Shown: positions 8,435-17,936, numbered from the stretch's first letter. The stretch is DNA of 64,000 nt from JAVVVD01 sp036652795 (GCA_036652795.1 JAVVVD010000001.1:310001-374000), one strand, 5' to 3'. Notes: a model not told the origin generated them from the letters alone. Numbers and translations are program-made.

Positions 8435-9325
8435 TTAATAATCTAACACGGTATAACCGTTAAAATCAGGTGTATATTCTGTGCTTGACGCGTCTTGTTC
8501 TTGAATCATCACATTTTCAAAGCCCAGCAAACAACAATAATCTATGGCGCGCTGATATTCGCTTTTTAGCAGTCTTCTGTTAAGCGGAGGATTGTCTGCT
8601 TTGTAGCAAGGCACATATTGACCCATAAGTGATATATATGTTGTTATTGGCAAGTTAGCTTTAATAAAATTCAATACGCCTCTCGCCTCATCAATGCAGC
8701 CTGGCAAAACAAGGTGTCTTATCGCAATACCGCGAACAGCCATGCCATTATTATCAACAGTAAGCTGCCCGCATTGGCGTTGCATCTCAAGCACGGCTTT
8801 TGAAGCGTATTCAAAATAATCCTCTGCACCTGAAAATTTTAGTGACGTAATGCCGGATACATATTTAAGGTCGGGCAGGTATATGTCTATAAGCCCTTCA
8901 AGCCTGCGCAGCGCATCCACTTTTTCATACGAATTCGTATTGTATACGATTGGGATAATAAGGCCATTATCTTTTGCTATTTGCAGTGCAGGTACAATAA
9001 CATCTATATGCGGTGTAGGCGTAACAAGGTTTATGTTATTCGCACCGATTTCCTGCAATTTAAGCATTGTTTTAGCAATGAGATCAGCATCGGCGGCATG
9101 GCCGATAATGCCTTGGCTTATGCTGTGGTTCTGGCAGAATATACATTGCAGATTGCAGCCACAAAAAAATATTGTGCCCGATCCACGTGTACCGCTTATG
9201 AAAGGCTCTTCCCACATATGCAGGTCAGCGCGTGCTATATATGGCAGTTCCATGGCGCCACATGCACCGGAGCTATTTTTTCTATCAATGCCGCATTCGC
9301 GCGGACATAATGTACAACCGCTCAT
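8435..9325 (-). CDS. PflX-type radical SAM protein (COG1313)
   Basis: A 296-residue radical SAM protein of the pyruvate-formate-lyase-activase-like PflX group (COG1313). The N-terminus has a cysteine set CTLCPRECG (residues 4-12). The radical SAM 4Fe-4S motif CNLQCIFC (CX3CX2C) sits near residues 53-60, followed by QNHSISQG. Members use S-adenosylmethionine to create a 5'-deoxyadenosyl radical, but the substrate of this group is unknown. Its start overlaps the end of the upstream histidine kinase by 4 bases, so it is the last gene of the two-component operon, which is an unusual partner for it. Confidence 0.85.
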   Translation of the reverse strand: MSGCTLCPRECGIDRKNSSGACGAMELPYIARADLHMWEEPFISGTRGSGTIFFCGCNLQCIFCQNHSISQGIIGHAADADLIAKTMLKLQEIGANNINLVTPTPHIDVIVPALQIAKDNGLIIPIVYNTNSYEKVDALRRLEGLIDIYLPDLKYVSGITSLKFSGAEDYFEYASKAVLEMQRQCGQLTVDNNGMAVRGIAIRHLVLPGCIDEARGVLNFIKANLPITTYISLMGQYVPCYKADNPPLNRRLLKSEYQRAIDYCCLLGFENVMIQEQDASSTEYTPDFNGYTVLDY

Positions 9326-11250
9326 TTCCCGCCCTTGCGCTTTCTTGTGCTATCATTTTTATGTTCCGATATAACCTCATACTTAGCATCTACAATACGC
9401 TTTTTAGGTGTTATCGCGGTTTCATCTTGCACAGGGCAATCGCTATATGTTCCAAACTGTCTATCGTCCGATATCGGTCCAAGCGCAATGGCATTGGAAA
9501 CATATTTTTTAACACTGAATGTAAATCGTGTTCCCCTGCCTGGCTCGCTATCCACCGTGAGGCTCTCTTCTAACTTATCCATTATATATTTAGCTATTGA
9601 AAGACCAAGTCCTGTGCCACCTTCGTTACGTGATTTATCAACTTTGTAAAAGCGTTCGAATATGTGCGGAATATCTGCTTCCGGGATACCGCAGCCGGTA
9701 TCCTCTACGCTCACCAGCAGTCGTTCGCCGCTGCGTATGCGTATCGTTATGGTTCCGCCCTTTGGCGTATAGTGCATTGCATTATCAAGTAGAATTACAA
9801 GCACCTGTTCAACCCTATCTGGAGCAGTAAGTGCATCCGGCATATCGTCAACGTTTACGATAAGCTGTATTCCCTTTTCTGCGGCGGTCTTGGTGTAACC
9901 ACCGGCCACATCGTCGATCAGTTCACCTATGTTCACCCTGCTATATTCAATATATTCGCTGCCGGATTGCAAGCGGCTAAGCGTCATCATATCGCTTATA
10001 AGGCGTGATAGCCGTAGAACTTCATGCAACATTATTTTATAATAACGTTGTTTATCGGCCTCATCCTTTACCATTCCGTCTGCCAATGGCTCCAACAGCC
10101 CGCGCACCGCTGTAAGCGGAGTGCGCAATTCATGCGATACGTTTGCAACATATTCGCGGCGCATATTCTCTAGTCGTTCAAGTTCAGTCATGTCCTTAAA
10201 AAGTCCAACAACGCCTGTGCGTTCACCTTCGTCTGTGTATACTGGTGAAATGGTTATCCATATCGTCCTATCCCCTGTGGTTGGATAGGTTATAGTCTGC
10301 GGTTGACCGCAGGCAAATACCTCATCAAAGGCTGCCCACACCATACTGTCGGATATCAGTTCTTCGCGCTTTTCTACATTAACAGCACCAAACATGCGCA
10401 TAAGCGCTCCGTTATAATGAGTCAACATACCTAGGCTATCCGTTGCGGCAACCCCGTCTGTAAGGCTTTGAAGTATCTCATTTAATTGCCCTTTTTCAAG
10501 GCGCAGCTGATGTATGGTTGCAGACAACGTTTCACACAGATCGTTTAGCGCCCTTGCAAGCACGCCAACCTCACCCAGCGTATCTTCATCCACCCGTATA
10601 TCGAAATTACCCTTGGACATTTCAATTGCAGCTTCGGACATATCATGCAGCGGATCCGTTATTCTGCGCACACGCCATGTCATAAGTATCATTATTACAG
10701 GCAACACCACGGCAACTATCCAAAAAAGCGACCTGCTAAGCTTGTCTGTAGCATTTATTATCTCCTGTATGGATTTAACTACGAGAATCGCGCCTACAAT
10801 GTTGTCATTATCGTCAACAATTGGTTCACCCACAGCCAGCACTTCACCGTAATTTGGTATGAATATGCTGTCTGTTCTGACCAGATTGCCGCTAAGCACC
10901 TGAGCTATCTCATTTTTGAGCGCATCCAACATAGACGTGCTTGAAAGGCCTGATATTGCGTTGTTAAGGTGGTCTATGTTGCCATTTTTATCCACAACAA
11001 TGGTAGTAGCACTGGCTGCTCGCATAAGAGTAGCGCTCAGTCTCTCATAGGCTGCATCGCTTACCTCACCTCTGCGGTATTCCAAAACAAGCTGGTTTGC
11101 AGCCTGAGCCTTCGGTATCATTTCTTCCAGCTTTATCTTTGTATACGTATCCCTGCTTAAAAAAATATAACCAGCTACCATAAATGTGGATGTAAGCAGC
11201 ATGGCTATTATCAAAGCGACTAGTAGGCGCCTGAAAAACACGCTGTGCAT
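9322..11250 (-). CDS. sensor histidine kinase (PhoR/WalK type)
   Basis: A 642-residue membrane sensor kinase. Order of parts: TM1 about residues 9-30, an extracytoplasmic sensor of about 135 residues, TM2 about 170-190, HAMP about 193-245, PAS about 255-365. HisKA follows with the phospho-acceptor histidine in NVSHELRTP near residue 373. The ATPase domain has the N box DNAMHYTP near 487, G1 DTGCGIPE near 516 and G2 GGTGLGLSI near 546. A charged 60-residue tail follows. It starts at the last base of the response regulator gene upstream and overlaps the radical SAM gene by 4 bases. The layout parallels the kinase at 12038-13768, so the two pairs look like an ancient tandem duplication. The signal is unknown. 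Confidence 0.93.
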   Translation of the reverse strand: MHSVFFRRLLVALIIAMLLTSTFMVAGYIFLSRDTYTKIKLEEMIPKAQAANQLVLEYRRGEVSDAAYERLSATLMRAASATTIVVDKNGNIDHLNNAISGLSSTSMLDALKNEIAQVLSGNLVRTDSIFIPNYGEVLAVGEPIVDDNDNIVGAILVVKSIQEIINATDKLSRSLFWIVAVVLPVIMILMTWRVRRITDPLHDMSEAAIEMSKGNFDIRVDEDTLGEVGVLARALNDLCETLSATIHQLRLEKGQLNEILQSLTDGVAATDSLGMLTHYNGALMRMFGAVNVEKREELISDSMVWAAFDEVFACGQPQTITYPTTGDRTIWITISPVYTDEGERTGVVGLFKDMTELERLENMRREYVANVSHELRTPLTAVRGLLEPLADGMVKDEADKQRYYKIMLHEVLRLSRLISDMMTLSRLQSGSEYIEYSRVNIGELIDDVAGGYTKTAAEKGIQLIVNVDDMPDALTAPDRVEQVLVILLDNAMHYTPKGGTITIRIRSGERLLVSVEDTGCGIPEADIPHIFERFYKVDKSRNEGGTGLGLSIAKYIMDKLEESLTVDSEPGRGTRFTFSVKKYVSNAIALGPISDDRQFGTYSDCPVQDETAITPKKRIVDAKYEVISEHKNDSTRKRKGGK

Positions 11251-11936
11251 TACTCTACCTCAAATTTGTACCCAACTCCGTAAATAGTCTTAATGCTCCA
11301 GTTTAGGCCTGTGTTATCTAGCTTAGCTCTAATGCGCTTGATATGTGTGTCGACCGTGCGCGTTTCACCAGCGAAGTCATAGCCCCACACCTTATTTAGC
11401 AGTTGCTCACGCGTGAATACCTGCCCTGGATTTGAGGATAGCATATACAATATTTCGATTTCCTTGGGGGTGCATATCACGCTTTGACCACGTAGCGTGA
11501 CCGTATAGCTCTTTATGTCTATAACCAGTTCATCATGCACTACAGTTCCGCTATTCACGGATTGCTGCTGTTCATTTGTGCGGCGCAAAACCGCCTTTAT
11601 TCTTGCAACTACCTCGCGCGGGCTGAACGGCTTTACTATGTAATCATCCGCTCCAAGCTCAAGCCCGAGTATCCTGTCTATTTCCTCACCTTTAGCTGTA
11701 AGCATGATAATTGGAATCCCTGATTTTTTGCGTATTTCCTTGCAAGCTTCAGTGCCAGACATGCCAGGCATCATTATATCCAGCACGCACAGTGCAGTAT
11801 CGGTGTTTATGCTGTCTACCGCTGCAAGTCCATCATAAACGTCGACCGTCTCATATCCCTCGGCTTTAAGATATATTCCCAATGCCTCATGCACAATCTT
11901 ATCATCGTCCGCTATAAGTATCTTATTAGTGGCCAT
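11250..11936 (-). CDS. OmpR/PhoB-family response regulator
   Basis: A 228-residue response regulator with an N-terminal receiver and a C-terminal winged helix. The phosphorylated aspartate is in CVLDIMMPG (about residue 53), with acidic residues in ADDD and the LTAKGEE and KPFSPREV switch segments. The output domain has the typical TPKEIEIL and GYDFAGETRTVDTHI. It is the cognate regulator of the kinase it abuts. It follows the stop codon of the second kinase by about 100 bases and may be co-transcribed with it. Confidence 0.94.
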   Translation of the reverse strand: MATNKILIADDDKIVHEALGIYLKAEGYETVDVYDGLAAVDSINTDTALCVLDIMMPGMSGTEACKEIRKKSGIPIIMLTAKGEEIDRILGLELGADDYIVKPFSPREVVARIKAVLRRTNEQQQSVNSGTVVHDELVIDIKSYTVTLRGQSVICTPKEIEILYMLSSNPGQVFTREQLLNKVWGYDFAGETRTVDTHIKRIRAKLDNTGLNWSIKTIYGVGYKFEVE

Positions 11937-12037
11937 ATATGCTCCTTTTGAAGAATTTACATATTATTTTTTAATTATACCACAGCTTTACTGCATTATA
12001 AAATCCACTACCTGTTATTTTGCATTAATGTCACTGA

Positions 12038-13768
12038 TCAGCCGTCTTTTGATAGTGTAAAGCTGAATGTGACAATGCCGTTTTCGCAGCGCGCCCATAT
12101 ACGTTCGTCTATAAGGACTATTATCTCGCGTGCGATGGAAAGTCCAAGTCCGGTGCCGCCACCGGAATGTGATTTATCAACCTTGAAAAATCGTTCAAAC
12201 ACATTTTTGAGATCCGCCTGAGGGATATACCCGGCATTTTCAACTGATATCAGCAGGTTATGCTCCTTTTCATATACGTTTACGGTTATCTGTCCTCCGA
12301 TTATGGAGTGCTTTATGGCATTATCTATCAGCACTATAAGCACCTGCTCGGCACGGTCTGCGCTTGTGTGAGCATACAATCCATCAGGCGCATTCAGCAC
12401 AAGCTGCATTTCATGCTCTGCGGCAATGCCTGAAAATCTATCAATCACATCACAAAGCAACTCCGAAATATTCGTGCGCTTTTTAACGATAACAAGAGCG
12501 CCAGATTGTAGTCTGGAAAGTTCCATAAGATCATCTATCAGCCGTGACAACCTCAGCGTTTCACGCAATATATAGCCATAGTAACGCGCTTTATCCGATT
12601 CATTTTCTATCATGCCGTCATTTAATGCGTCCGCAAGTCCCCGTATTGATGCAATAGGTGTGCGAAGCTCATGCGATACATTTGCCACATATTCACGCCG
12701 TGTCTGCTCGAGAAGGATGGATTCAGTAACATCCTGTATTAGCATTACACCGCCTTCAACCCTGCCTGATGGCTCTTGAAGCGCTGTCAATGATACTCGC
12801 AGCACTGTATCGTATACATGAATCTCTTTTTCTGTGTGCATTTGTTCTGAAAGCTGACATGTAAGCGCATCAATACCATATCGTGCAATAAGCTCCGCCA
12901 GATCATCTGTTTCCTGGCCGCCAAGCAGCCTAAGCGCGGACGGATTATGCTGGATTATTCCACCTCCTGCGTCAAATGCAATTATTCCCTCGCGCATACC
13001 GTCTATAACAGCCCTTAAACGATTACGCTCAAATACGAGATCGGATATGGTCTTTGACAGCTCTGCTGATAGGAAGTTCAACGATTTTCCAAGTTGAGCC
13101 ATTTCATCATTTCCACAGTCCTCAGCGCGAATTGAAAAATCCCCATGAGCCATAGCGTTGGCTACTGCGTTCATCTGCCGCAGAGGCCGAGTCAGGTTAC
13201 GTGAACCAATATAGGCAGGAACTACCATAACAGTAGTTACCGTCAACATACTGATTAGCAACGCCAACGTCAGAGTACTTAAAGCGGCAGTAACCTCCAT
13301 AAGCGGCTTTACAAGGAATACGGATGCTACCACGTCGCCGTAATGGCTTACTGCCGGCTCGCCTATTATCACACCTGTATCACCATTTGTAGCCGGTTCA
13401 AACACGCTGGCGCCCATTAGCACGCTCTCAACATACTTTTTAAGCGCCGATATATTACCATCGTTATCTGCATTTACGGGTTGAACTATAAGCTCGCCAC
13501 GGCTGTTGAAAATATACACCGCTGCATCCCATATTCTATATTCTGACGCCACAGCGCGCTCGTAGTCACGTGAGCCGATATAACCTGAAATAAAATCTGC
13601 TGTAATTCCCGCTATATGCTTTGCTCTTGGCACTAATTCTTCAGCCTTTATATTTGAAAATGCCTCTCTGCCATAATAGTTGAAAACGATTGCCGTCAAG
13701 GCGGCGCTAAGTATCACTGTAAGAAGTATTATAGCAAGTGTCTTTATAAGAAAGGTGTTCTTCATCAC
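12038..13768 (-). CDS. sensor histidine kinase, paralogue of the neighbouring kinase
   Basis: A 576-residue membrane kinase with the same arrangement as the kinase at 9322-11250: TM1 near residues 8-30, an extracytoplasmic domain, TM2 near 165-190, HAMP, a PAS-like linker, then HisKA with NVSHELRTP (histidine near residue 364). The ATPase domain shows DNAIKHSI and GGTGLGLSI. It lacks the charged C-terminal tail. Its start overlaps the stop of the response regulator by 4 bases, so the two are coupled. Domain-for-domain similarity to the neighbouring pair suggests duplication and divergence; the extracellular domains differ most, as expected if they sense different cues. Confidence 0.93.
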   Translation of the reverse strand: MMKNTFLIKTLAIILLTVILSAALTAIVFNYYGREAFSNIKAEELVPRAKHIAGITADFISGYIGSRDYERAVASEYRIWDAAVYIFNSRGELIVQPVNADNDGNISALKKYVESVLMGASVFEPATNGDTGVIIGEPAVSHYGDVVASVFLVKPLMEVTAALSTLTLALLISMLTVTTVMVVPAYIGSRNLTRPLRQMNAVANAMAHGDFSIRAEDCGNDEMAQLGKSLNFLSAELSKTISDLVFERNRLRAVIDGMREGIIAFDAGGGIIQHNPSALRLLGGQETDDLAELIARYGIDALTCQLSEQMHTEKEIHVYDTVLRVSLTALQEPSGRVEGGVMLIQDVTESILLEQTRREYVANVSHELRTPIASIRGLADALNDGMIENESDKARYYGYILRETLRLSRLIDDLMELSRLQSGALVIVKKRTNISELLCDVIDRFSGIAAEHEMQLVLNAPDGLYAHTSADRAEQVLIVLIDNAIKHSIIGGQITVNVYEKEHNLLISVENAGYIPQADLKNVFERFFKVDKSHSGGGTGLGLSIAREIIVLIDERIWARCENGIVTFSFTLSKDG

Positions 13769-14457
13769 ACGCCCGCCTCGAATTTGTAGCCAACGCCGTA
13801 CACTGTTTTTATTGCCCAGCCAAGGCCCTCCTGTGGAAGTTTTTGTCTGATGCGCTTTATCTGCGTATCAACAGCGCGCGTATCTCCAAAATAGTCATAT
13901 CCCCAAACCTGCGAGAGTACCTGCTCTCGTGTGTACACACGGCCAGGGTGTGATGCAAGCAGATAGAATATCTCAACCTCTTTTGGCGTCAGCGCGACAT
14001 GCTCACCACAGCAGCGCACATCGTAGTTGCTTATATTTATCTCAAGCGAATTGAAGCGCAACACCTTTTCAGGATCATCTTTCGAGGCGTTGAATCTGCG
14101 CAGCACGGCCTTTATCCTGGCCACTACCTCTCGTGCGCTAAAAGGCTTTATAATATAATCATCTGCTCCTAATTCCAGTCCAAGTATCCTATCGATTTCC
14201 TCACCCTTTGCTGTCAGTATTATGATAGGTACTCTGCTTACCGCGCGCAACTCACGGCATACCTCTATTCCATTCTTTACCGGCATCATAAGGTCAAGTA
14301 TGATGAGATCCGGTTTATTTGCTTCAAATAGCGTTATCGCCTGCGCACCATCCATTGCGGATGAATAGGCGAAGCCCTCACTTTTGAGGTAGACTCCAAG
14401 CGTTTCATGTATTATTTGCTGATCATCACATATCAAAATGTGTTGCATCGCTGCCAT
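13765..14457 (-). CDS. OmpR/PhoB-family response regulator, first gene of the two-component operon
   Basis: A 230-residue receiver plus winged-helix regulator. The phosphorylation site lies in LIILDLMMP (about residue 54) and LTAKGEE follows. The output domain has TPKEVEIF and GYDYFGDTRAVDTQI, nearly the same as in the other regulator. GAGGTG precedes the ATG at 14457, and a TTGAAA-17-TATAAT promoter lies upstream. The gene is divergent from the CotH-like lipoprotein, with a pair of direct repeats between the two promoters, so self-regulation and control of the CotH gene are plausible. Confidence 0.94.
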   Translation of the reverse strand: MAAMQHILICDDQQIIHETLGVYLKSEGFAYSSAMDGAQAITLFEANKPDLIILDLMMPVKNGIEVCRELRAVSRVPIIILTAKGEEIDRILGLELGADDYIIKPFSAREVVARIKAVLRRFNASKDDPEKVLRFNSLEINISNYDVRCCGEHVALTPKEVEIFYLLASHPGRVYTREQVLSQVWGYDYFGDTRAVDTQIKRIRQKLPQEGLGWAIKTVYGVGYKFEAGV

Positions 14458-14474
14458 ACCATCACCTCAATTGG

Positions 14475-14503
14475 ATTATATTATTGTAGTTTCCCCATTT
14501 CAA
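14475..14503 (-). promoter_or_regulatory. promoter of the two-component operon
   Basis: Minus strand TTGAAA (14503-14498), 17-base spacer, TATAAT (14480-14475): a near-consensus sigma-A promoter 18 bases ahead of the ATG at 14457. Confidence 0.75.
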
Positions 14504-14517
14504 GTGTGTGCAAAACC

Positions 14518-14548
14518 TTGACATAATTGTACTATATTTTGACATAAT
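14518..14548. promoter_or_regulatory. candidate operator: TTGACATAAT direct repeats 21 bp apart
   Basis: TTGACATAAT occurs at 14518-14527 and again at 14539-14548, exactly two helical turns apart. It lies between the divergent promoters of the response regulator and the CotH-like gene. Tandem direct repeats are the usual binding site of OmpR/PhoB-type regulators, two of which are encoded next door. Binding is inferred, not shown. Confidence 0.5.
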
Positions 14549-14568
14549 GTAAATCATCATTATAGATG

Positions 14569-14596
14569 TTACAAATATACACCGTTATGCTATAAT
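14569..14596 (+). promoter_or_regulatory. promoter of the CotH-like lipoprotein gene
   Basis: TTACAA (14569-14574), 16-base spacer, perfect TATAAT (14591-14596). Transcription should start about 14602-14605, at or beside the ATG at 14604, implying a leaderless message. Confidence 0.6.
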
Positions 14597-14603
14597 ACTC
14601 ACT

Positions 14604-17600
14604 ATGAAAAAGATGTTTAAAATTAAGATTATTGCAAGTTTTATGCTTGTTGCAACTATGCTTGCATCGCTTTGTGGTTGCTCTGAATTGATGCTTAATG
14701 CTGATTCAAGCCATGAGTTATTCATCAACGAAATTGTACTTTCAAACACCCGCTGCTTGGTTGATGAAGCCTATGGAACGCCTGACTGGATTGAACTCTT
14801 TAATGCATCGCCTTCCTCAGTATGCTTAGACGGATATGGGCTCAGCGATGATATAAAGGAACCGCACAAATGGGAATTTCCTAATGTAACCATTGAGCCA
14901 GGCGGTTATCTAGTCATATATGCCACAAAAAGCGAGGATAAAAACGCGCTTTGCACAGGTTTTGGCCTTTCAAAGAACGGTGAAACACTGCTGCTCACCG
15001 ATCGCTATTATAATGTACTGCAGCAACTTAGCGCACCTCATCTTTCCGCCGATATATCTTATGCCCGTATGCTAAACGGTGAATATGGTTATTGCGTGTC
15101 TCCTACCCCTGGCGATATCAACGATACCGCAATAGCTTCGGATCTTTCGCAGCTTGCATACGCGAGCGGCGATGAGCAGCTTGTAATAAGCGAAGTGATG
15201 CCTAAGAATTCCGCCACACTCGCAGCGGCGGACGGAAAATATTATTCATGGGTAGAGCTATATAATCAATCTGCTGATACAATACTGCTTTCTTCATACC
15301 ATCTTTCTGATGATCCAGACGATGCGCTTAAATGGCGACTGCCTGATGTTCCGCTTGAATCTGGCGGATATGCAGTTGTGTTCCTTTCAGGACTGAAAAA
15401 TTCTGGCGGTGAAATGCACGCTCCGTTTAAGCTTGGCAGAGATGATGACGGCATATGCCTTACCGATAGTAGTGGAAGAATAACCATGATGCTCGCTTGG
15501 GATTACGAAATACCGTATGATGTATCCTTGCTAAGCAATACCTGTTATACAGCTTTCCCTACCCCTGGTGCTGCCAACTCTGATGCATATGTTGAAAGCG
15601 CTGTGATATCCTCAATGACTAATGACGATCCTTTGCGCCTAAACGAGGCGCTTATACACAACACATGCGGTATATCGGACGATGATGGTGACCGTGAAAG
15701 TTGGGTTGAACTTTATAATAGCTCCTCGCAACCTATATCATTGGACGACTACTGCCTATCCGACGATCCTGAAAATCCATTCAAATGGGCGCTGCCAGCT
15801 TTTGAGCTTGGCCCTGATGAATATACTGTAGTATTTACATCAGGCAAAAATCGGACTTCAGGACCATATCATACCTCATTCACGCTGTCTGCCACAGACG
15901 GAACGATTATATTAAGTGACAAGAACACTCTTCGAGTGGACGCATTGATATTTGATCCTACAATTCCCGATAACGTATCTGTTGCACCTGACGGCGCTGG
16001 CAGTATACATTATCATACCACACCTACTCCCGGCGCAAAGAACAGCAAGCGCAGCGTAACTTCTGCCAGCAAAGCCAAGTTGACCAACATGAACGGCATA
16101 TATATAAGTGAAGTTTGTGCAACAACCGCAACGGGTAATAAAACACCTGACTGGATAGAGTTACACAATGCCTCAGGTGATACCGCCGATCTTACAGGCT
16201 GGTATATAAGCGATGATCCGGATGTGCCTTTAAAATATCAAATCCCATCGTTAAGCATACCATCCGGAGGTTATGCCATCATAGAGGCGACTACTGCTGT
16301 CAACAGAAAAAAGGGCGTTACGGCGCCCTTCGGCATATCCACCGATGGCGAATCTCTGCTGCTCTGCGATAATAATGACGAGATAATAGATGCTTTCAGT
16401 ACGGGTTTGCTGAAATATGGCATAACAAGTGGCAGACTTGAAAATGATGATACGGCCTCCCGTGTTTATTTTACGACCAGTACGCGTGGCTCTGCCAACA
16501 CCGGCAAATCATATTCCAGTCGCACAATAACTCCTGTATTTTCCGAAAACGAACTGTATCAAACAGCGCCGATACAGGTAAAGATAAACTGCGCAACGCC
16601 GGATGCAGAGATATACTATACCGTAGATGGCAGCAAGCCTACAACCGCATCAATGCGCTATACTGAACCTGTCAAGATCAGCACAAATACTCCATTACGC
16701 GCACTGGCATATAAGGACGATATGCTTCCAAGCGATGTTGCTACTGCGACATATCTGTTTGATGAGCGCCACAGCGTGCCTGTAGTATGTCTTTGTGCTG
16801 ACAGTAACGATTTTTCAGCCGTTTATTCGGTAATCGACCGCTGGAAAAAAATCGAACGCGAGGGATATTTTGAATTCTATGAATCAGACGGTACTTTGGG
16901 CACTTCATTCCCATGCGGTCTGCGTGTAAACGGAGCAGGTACGCTAACATACAGCCAGAAATCGCTGGCAGTGCTGCTGCGCGGCGGTTACGGTGCGGCC
17001 AGCACACAATATCAGTTTTTCCCTGGTAATGATGTAAATGAATATAAATCCCTTGTACTGCGTAACTCTGGTCAGGATTTTTCTAAAGCACGCCTTAGGG
17101 ACACATATTTTAGTAGGGCTGTTGAAGGACTTAATATTGAAAATGTTGAATCCAGACTTACAGTTGTATATATTAACGGTAAGTACTGGGGATTATATGA
17201 TCTTAATGAAAACCAAAATGAGAATTTTCTTGAGATGCATTATGGTATAGATCCTAATGCTGTTGATATAATACGCCGCAATGAAACCCCACTTGAAGGC
17301 GACAGGTATGATTTTAAGCGAGTACGCGCATATGCGCTTAATACCGACCTATCTGATGATAATAAGTTCGAAAAACTTGCAGAATGGATTGATGTGGATT
17401 ATTTTACAGATTATATAATTGCACAAAGCTATTTTATCAATTCGGATATGTTCAATCAAAAATATTGGCGTTCGCAGGATGGCTCTGTTAAATGGCGGCC
17501 TGTATTCTATGATTTGGATTTTGGCTTTTCCGGCTCGTCTCCGTCACGCAGTATGCTGCACAATTATTTTATGGCTGCAGGCGTGCCTTCAGTCGATGAA

Positions 17601-17936
17601 TCCCTTACCAATATGGATATATTTGTTGGGCTGCGAAAAAACGCCGCATGGTGCGATAAATTTTGTGAAAGATATGTGTATGTGGTCATTAATCAGTTTG
17701 ACCCTAAACGCATGACAAGCATATTGGATGACCTAAGCAGCCAAATGAAGCCCGAGATGAAACGACATATCGCTCGCTGGGGCAGACCCGCCTCCGTATC
17801 TTCATGGGAAGACGCAGTGCTGCAACTGCGCAAGTGCATACAGGAGCGCCCTGATTATGCTTTAAAGTATTTGCAACGCGAGTTTTCGATAAGTGATGCG
17901 AAGATGCAAATATACATCGATAAAGCTAGTCAATAA
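14604..17936 (+). CDS. CotH-kinase family lipoprotein with four lamin-tail domains
   Basis: A 1110-residue surface lipoprotein. The signal peptide ends in the lipobox LCGC, with the lipidated cysteine at 26. Four lamin-tail domain (LTD) repeats follow at about 39-160, 192-325, 345-480 and 497-640, each with a strand like WIELFNAS or WVELYNQS and a GYGLSDD-like turn. A chitobiase/FN3-like segment (IYYTVDGSKPTT) lies near 650-715. The last 380 residues are a CotH kinase domain with GLYDLNEN near 862 and FYDLDFGF near 968. CotH proteins are secreted atypical protein kinases, first known from Bacillus spore coats; LTD-CotH proteins are common on clostridial surfaces, targets mostly unknown. No Shine-Dalgarno precedes the ATG. 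A terminator hairpin follows. Confidence 0.9.
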   Translation: MKKMFKIKIIASFMLVATMLASLCGCSELMLNADSSHELFINEIVLSNTRCLVDEAYGTPDWIELFNASPSSVCLDGYGLSDDIKEPHKWEFPNVTIEPGGYLVIYATKSEDKNALCTGFGLSKNGETLLLTDRYYNVLQQLSAPHLSADISYARMLNGEYGYCVSPTPGDINDTAIASDLSQLAYASGDEQLVISEVMPKNSATLAAADGKYYSWVELYNQSADTILLSSYHLSDDPDDALKWRLPDVPLESGGYAVVFLSGLKNSGGEMHAPFKLGRDDDGICLTDSSGRITMMLAWDYEIPYDVSLLSNTCYTAFPTPGAANSDAYVESAVISSMTNDDPLRLNEALIHNTCGISDDDGDRESWVELYNSSSQPISLDDYCLSDDPENPFKWALPAFELGPDEYTVVFTSGKNRTSGPYHTSFTLSATDGTIILSDKNTLRVDALIFDPTIPDNVSVAPDGAGSIHYHTTPTPGAKNSKRSVTSASKAKLTNMNGIYISEVCATTATGNKTPDWIELHNASGDTADLTGWYISDDPDVPLKYQIPSLSIPSGGYAIIEATTAVNRKKGVTAPFGISTDGESLLLCDNNDEIIDAFSTGLLKYGITSGRLENDDTASRVYFTTSTRGSANTGKSYSSRTITPVFSENELYQTAPIQVKINCATPDAEIYYTVDGSKPTTASMRYTEPVKISTNTPLRALAYKDDMLPSDVATATYLFDERHSVPVVCLCADSNDFSAVYSVIDRWKKIEREGYFEFYESDGTLGTSFPCGLRVNGAGTLTYSQKSLAVLLRGGYGAASTQYQFFPGNDVNEYKSLVLRNSGQDFSKARLRDTYFSRAVEGLNIENVESRLTVVYINGKYWGLYDLNENQNENFLEMHYGIDPNAVDIIRRNETPLEGDRYDFKRVRAYALNTDLSDDNKFEKLAEWIDVDYFTDYIIAQSYFINSDMFNQKYWRSQDGSVKWRPVFYDLDFGFSGSSPSRSMLHNYFMAAGVPSVDESLTNMDIFVGLRKNAAWCDKFCERYVYVVINQFDPKRMTSILDDLSSQMKPEMKRHIARWGRPASVSSWEDAVLQLRKCIQERPDYALKYLQREFSISDAKMQIYIDKASQ

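Noticed and set aside
8428..8445. Perfect 18-bp AT palindrome at the end of the radical SAM gene
   Set aside because: Considered as a terminator, but it is pure A/T-rich, overlaps the stop codon and has no T tract on either strand; the real terminator is at 8181-8219.
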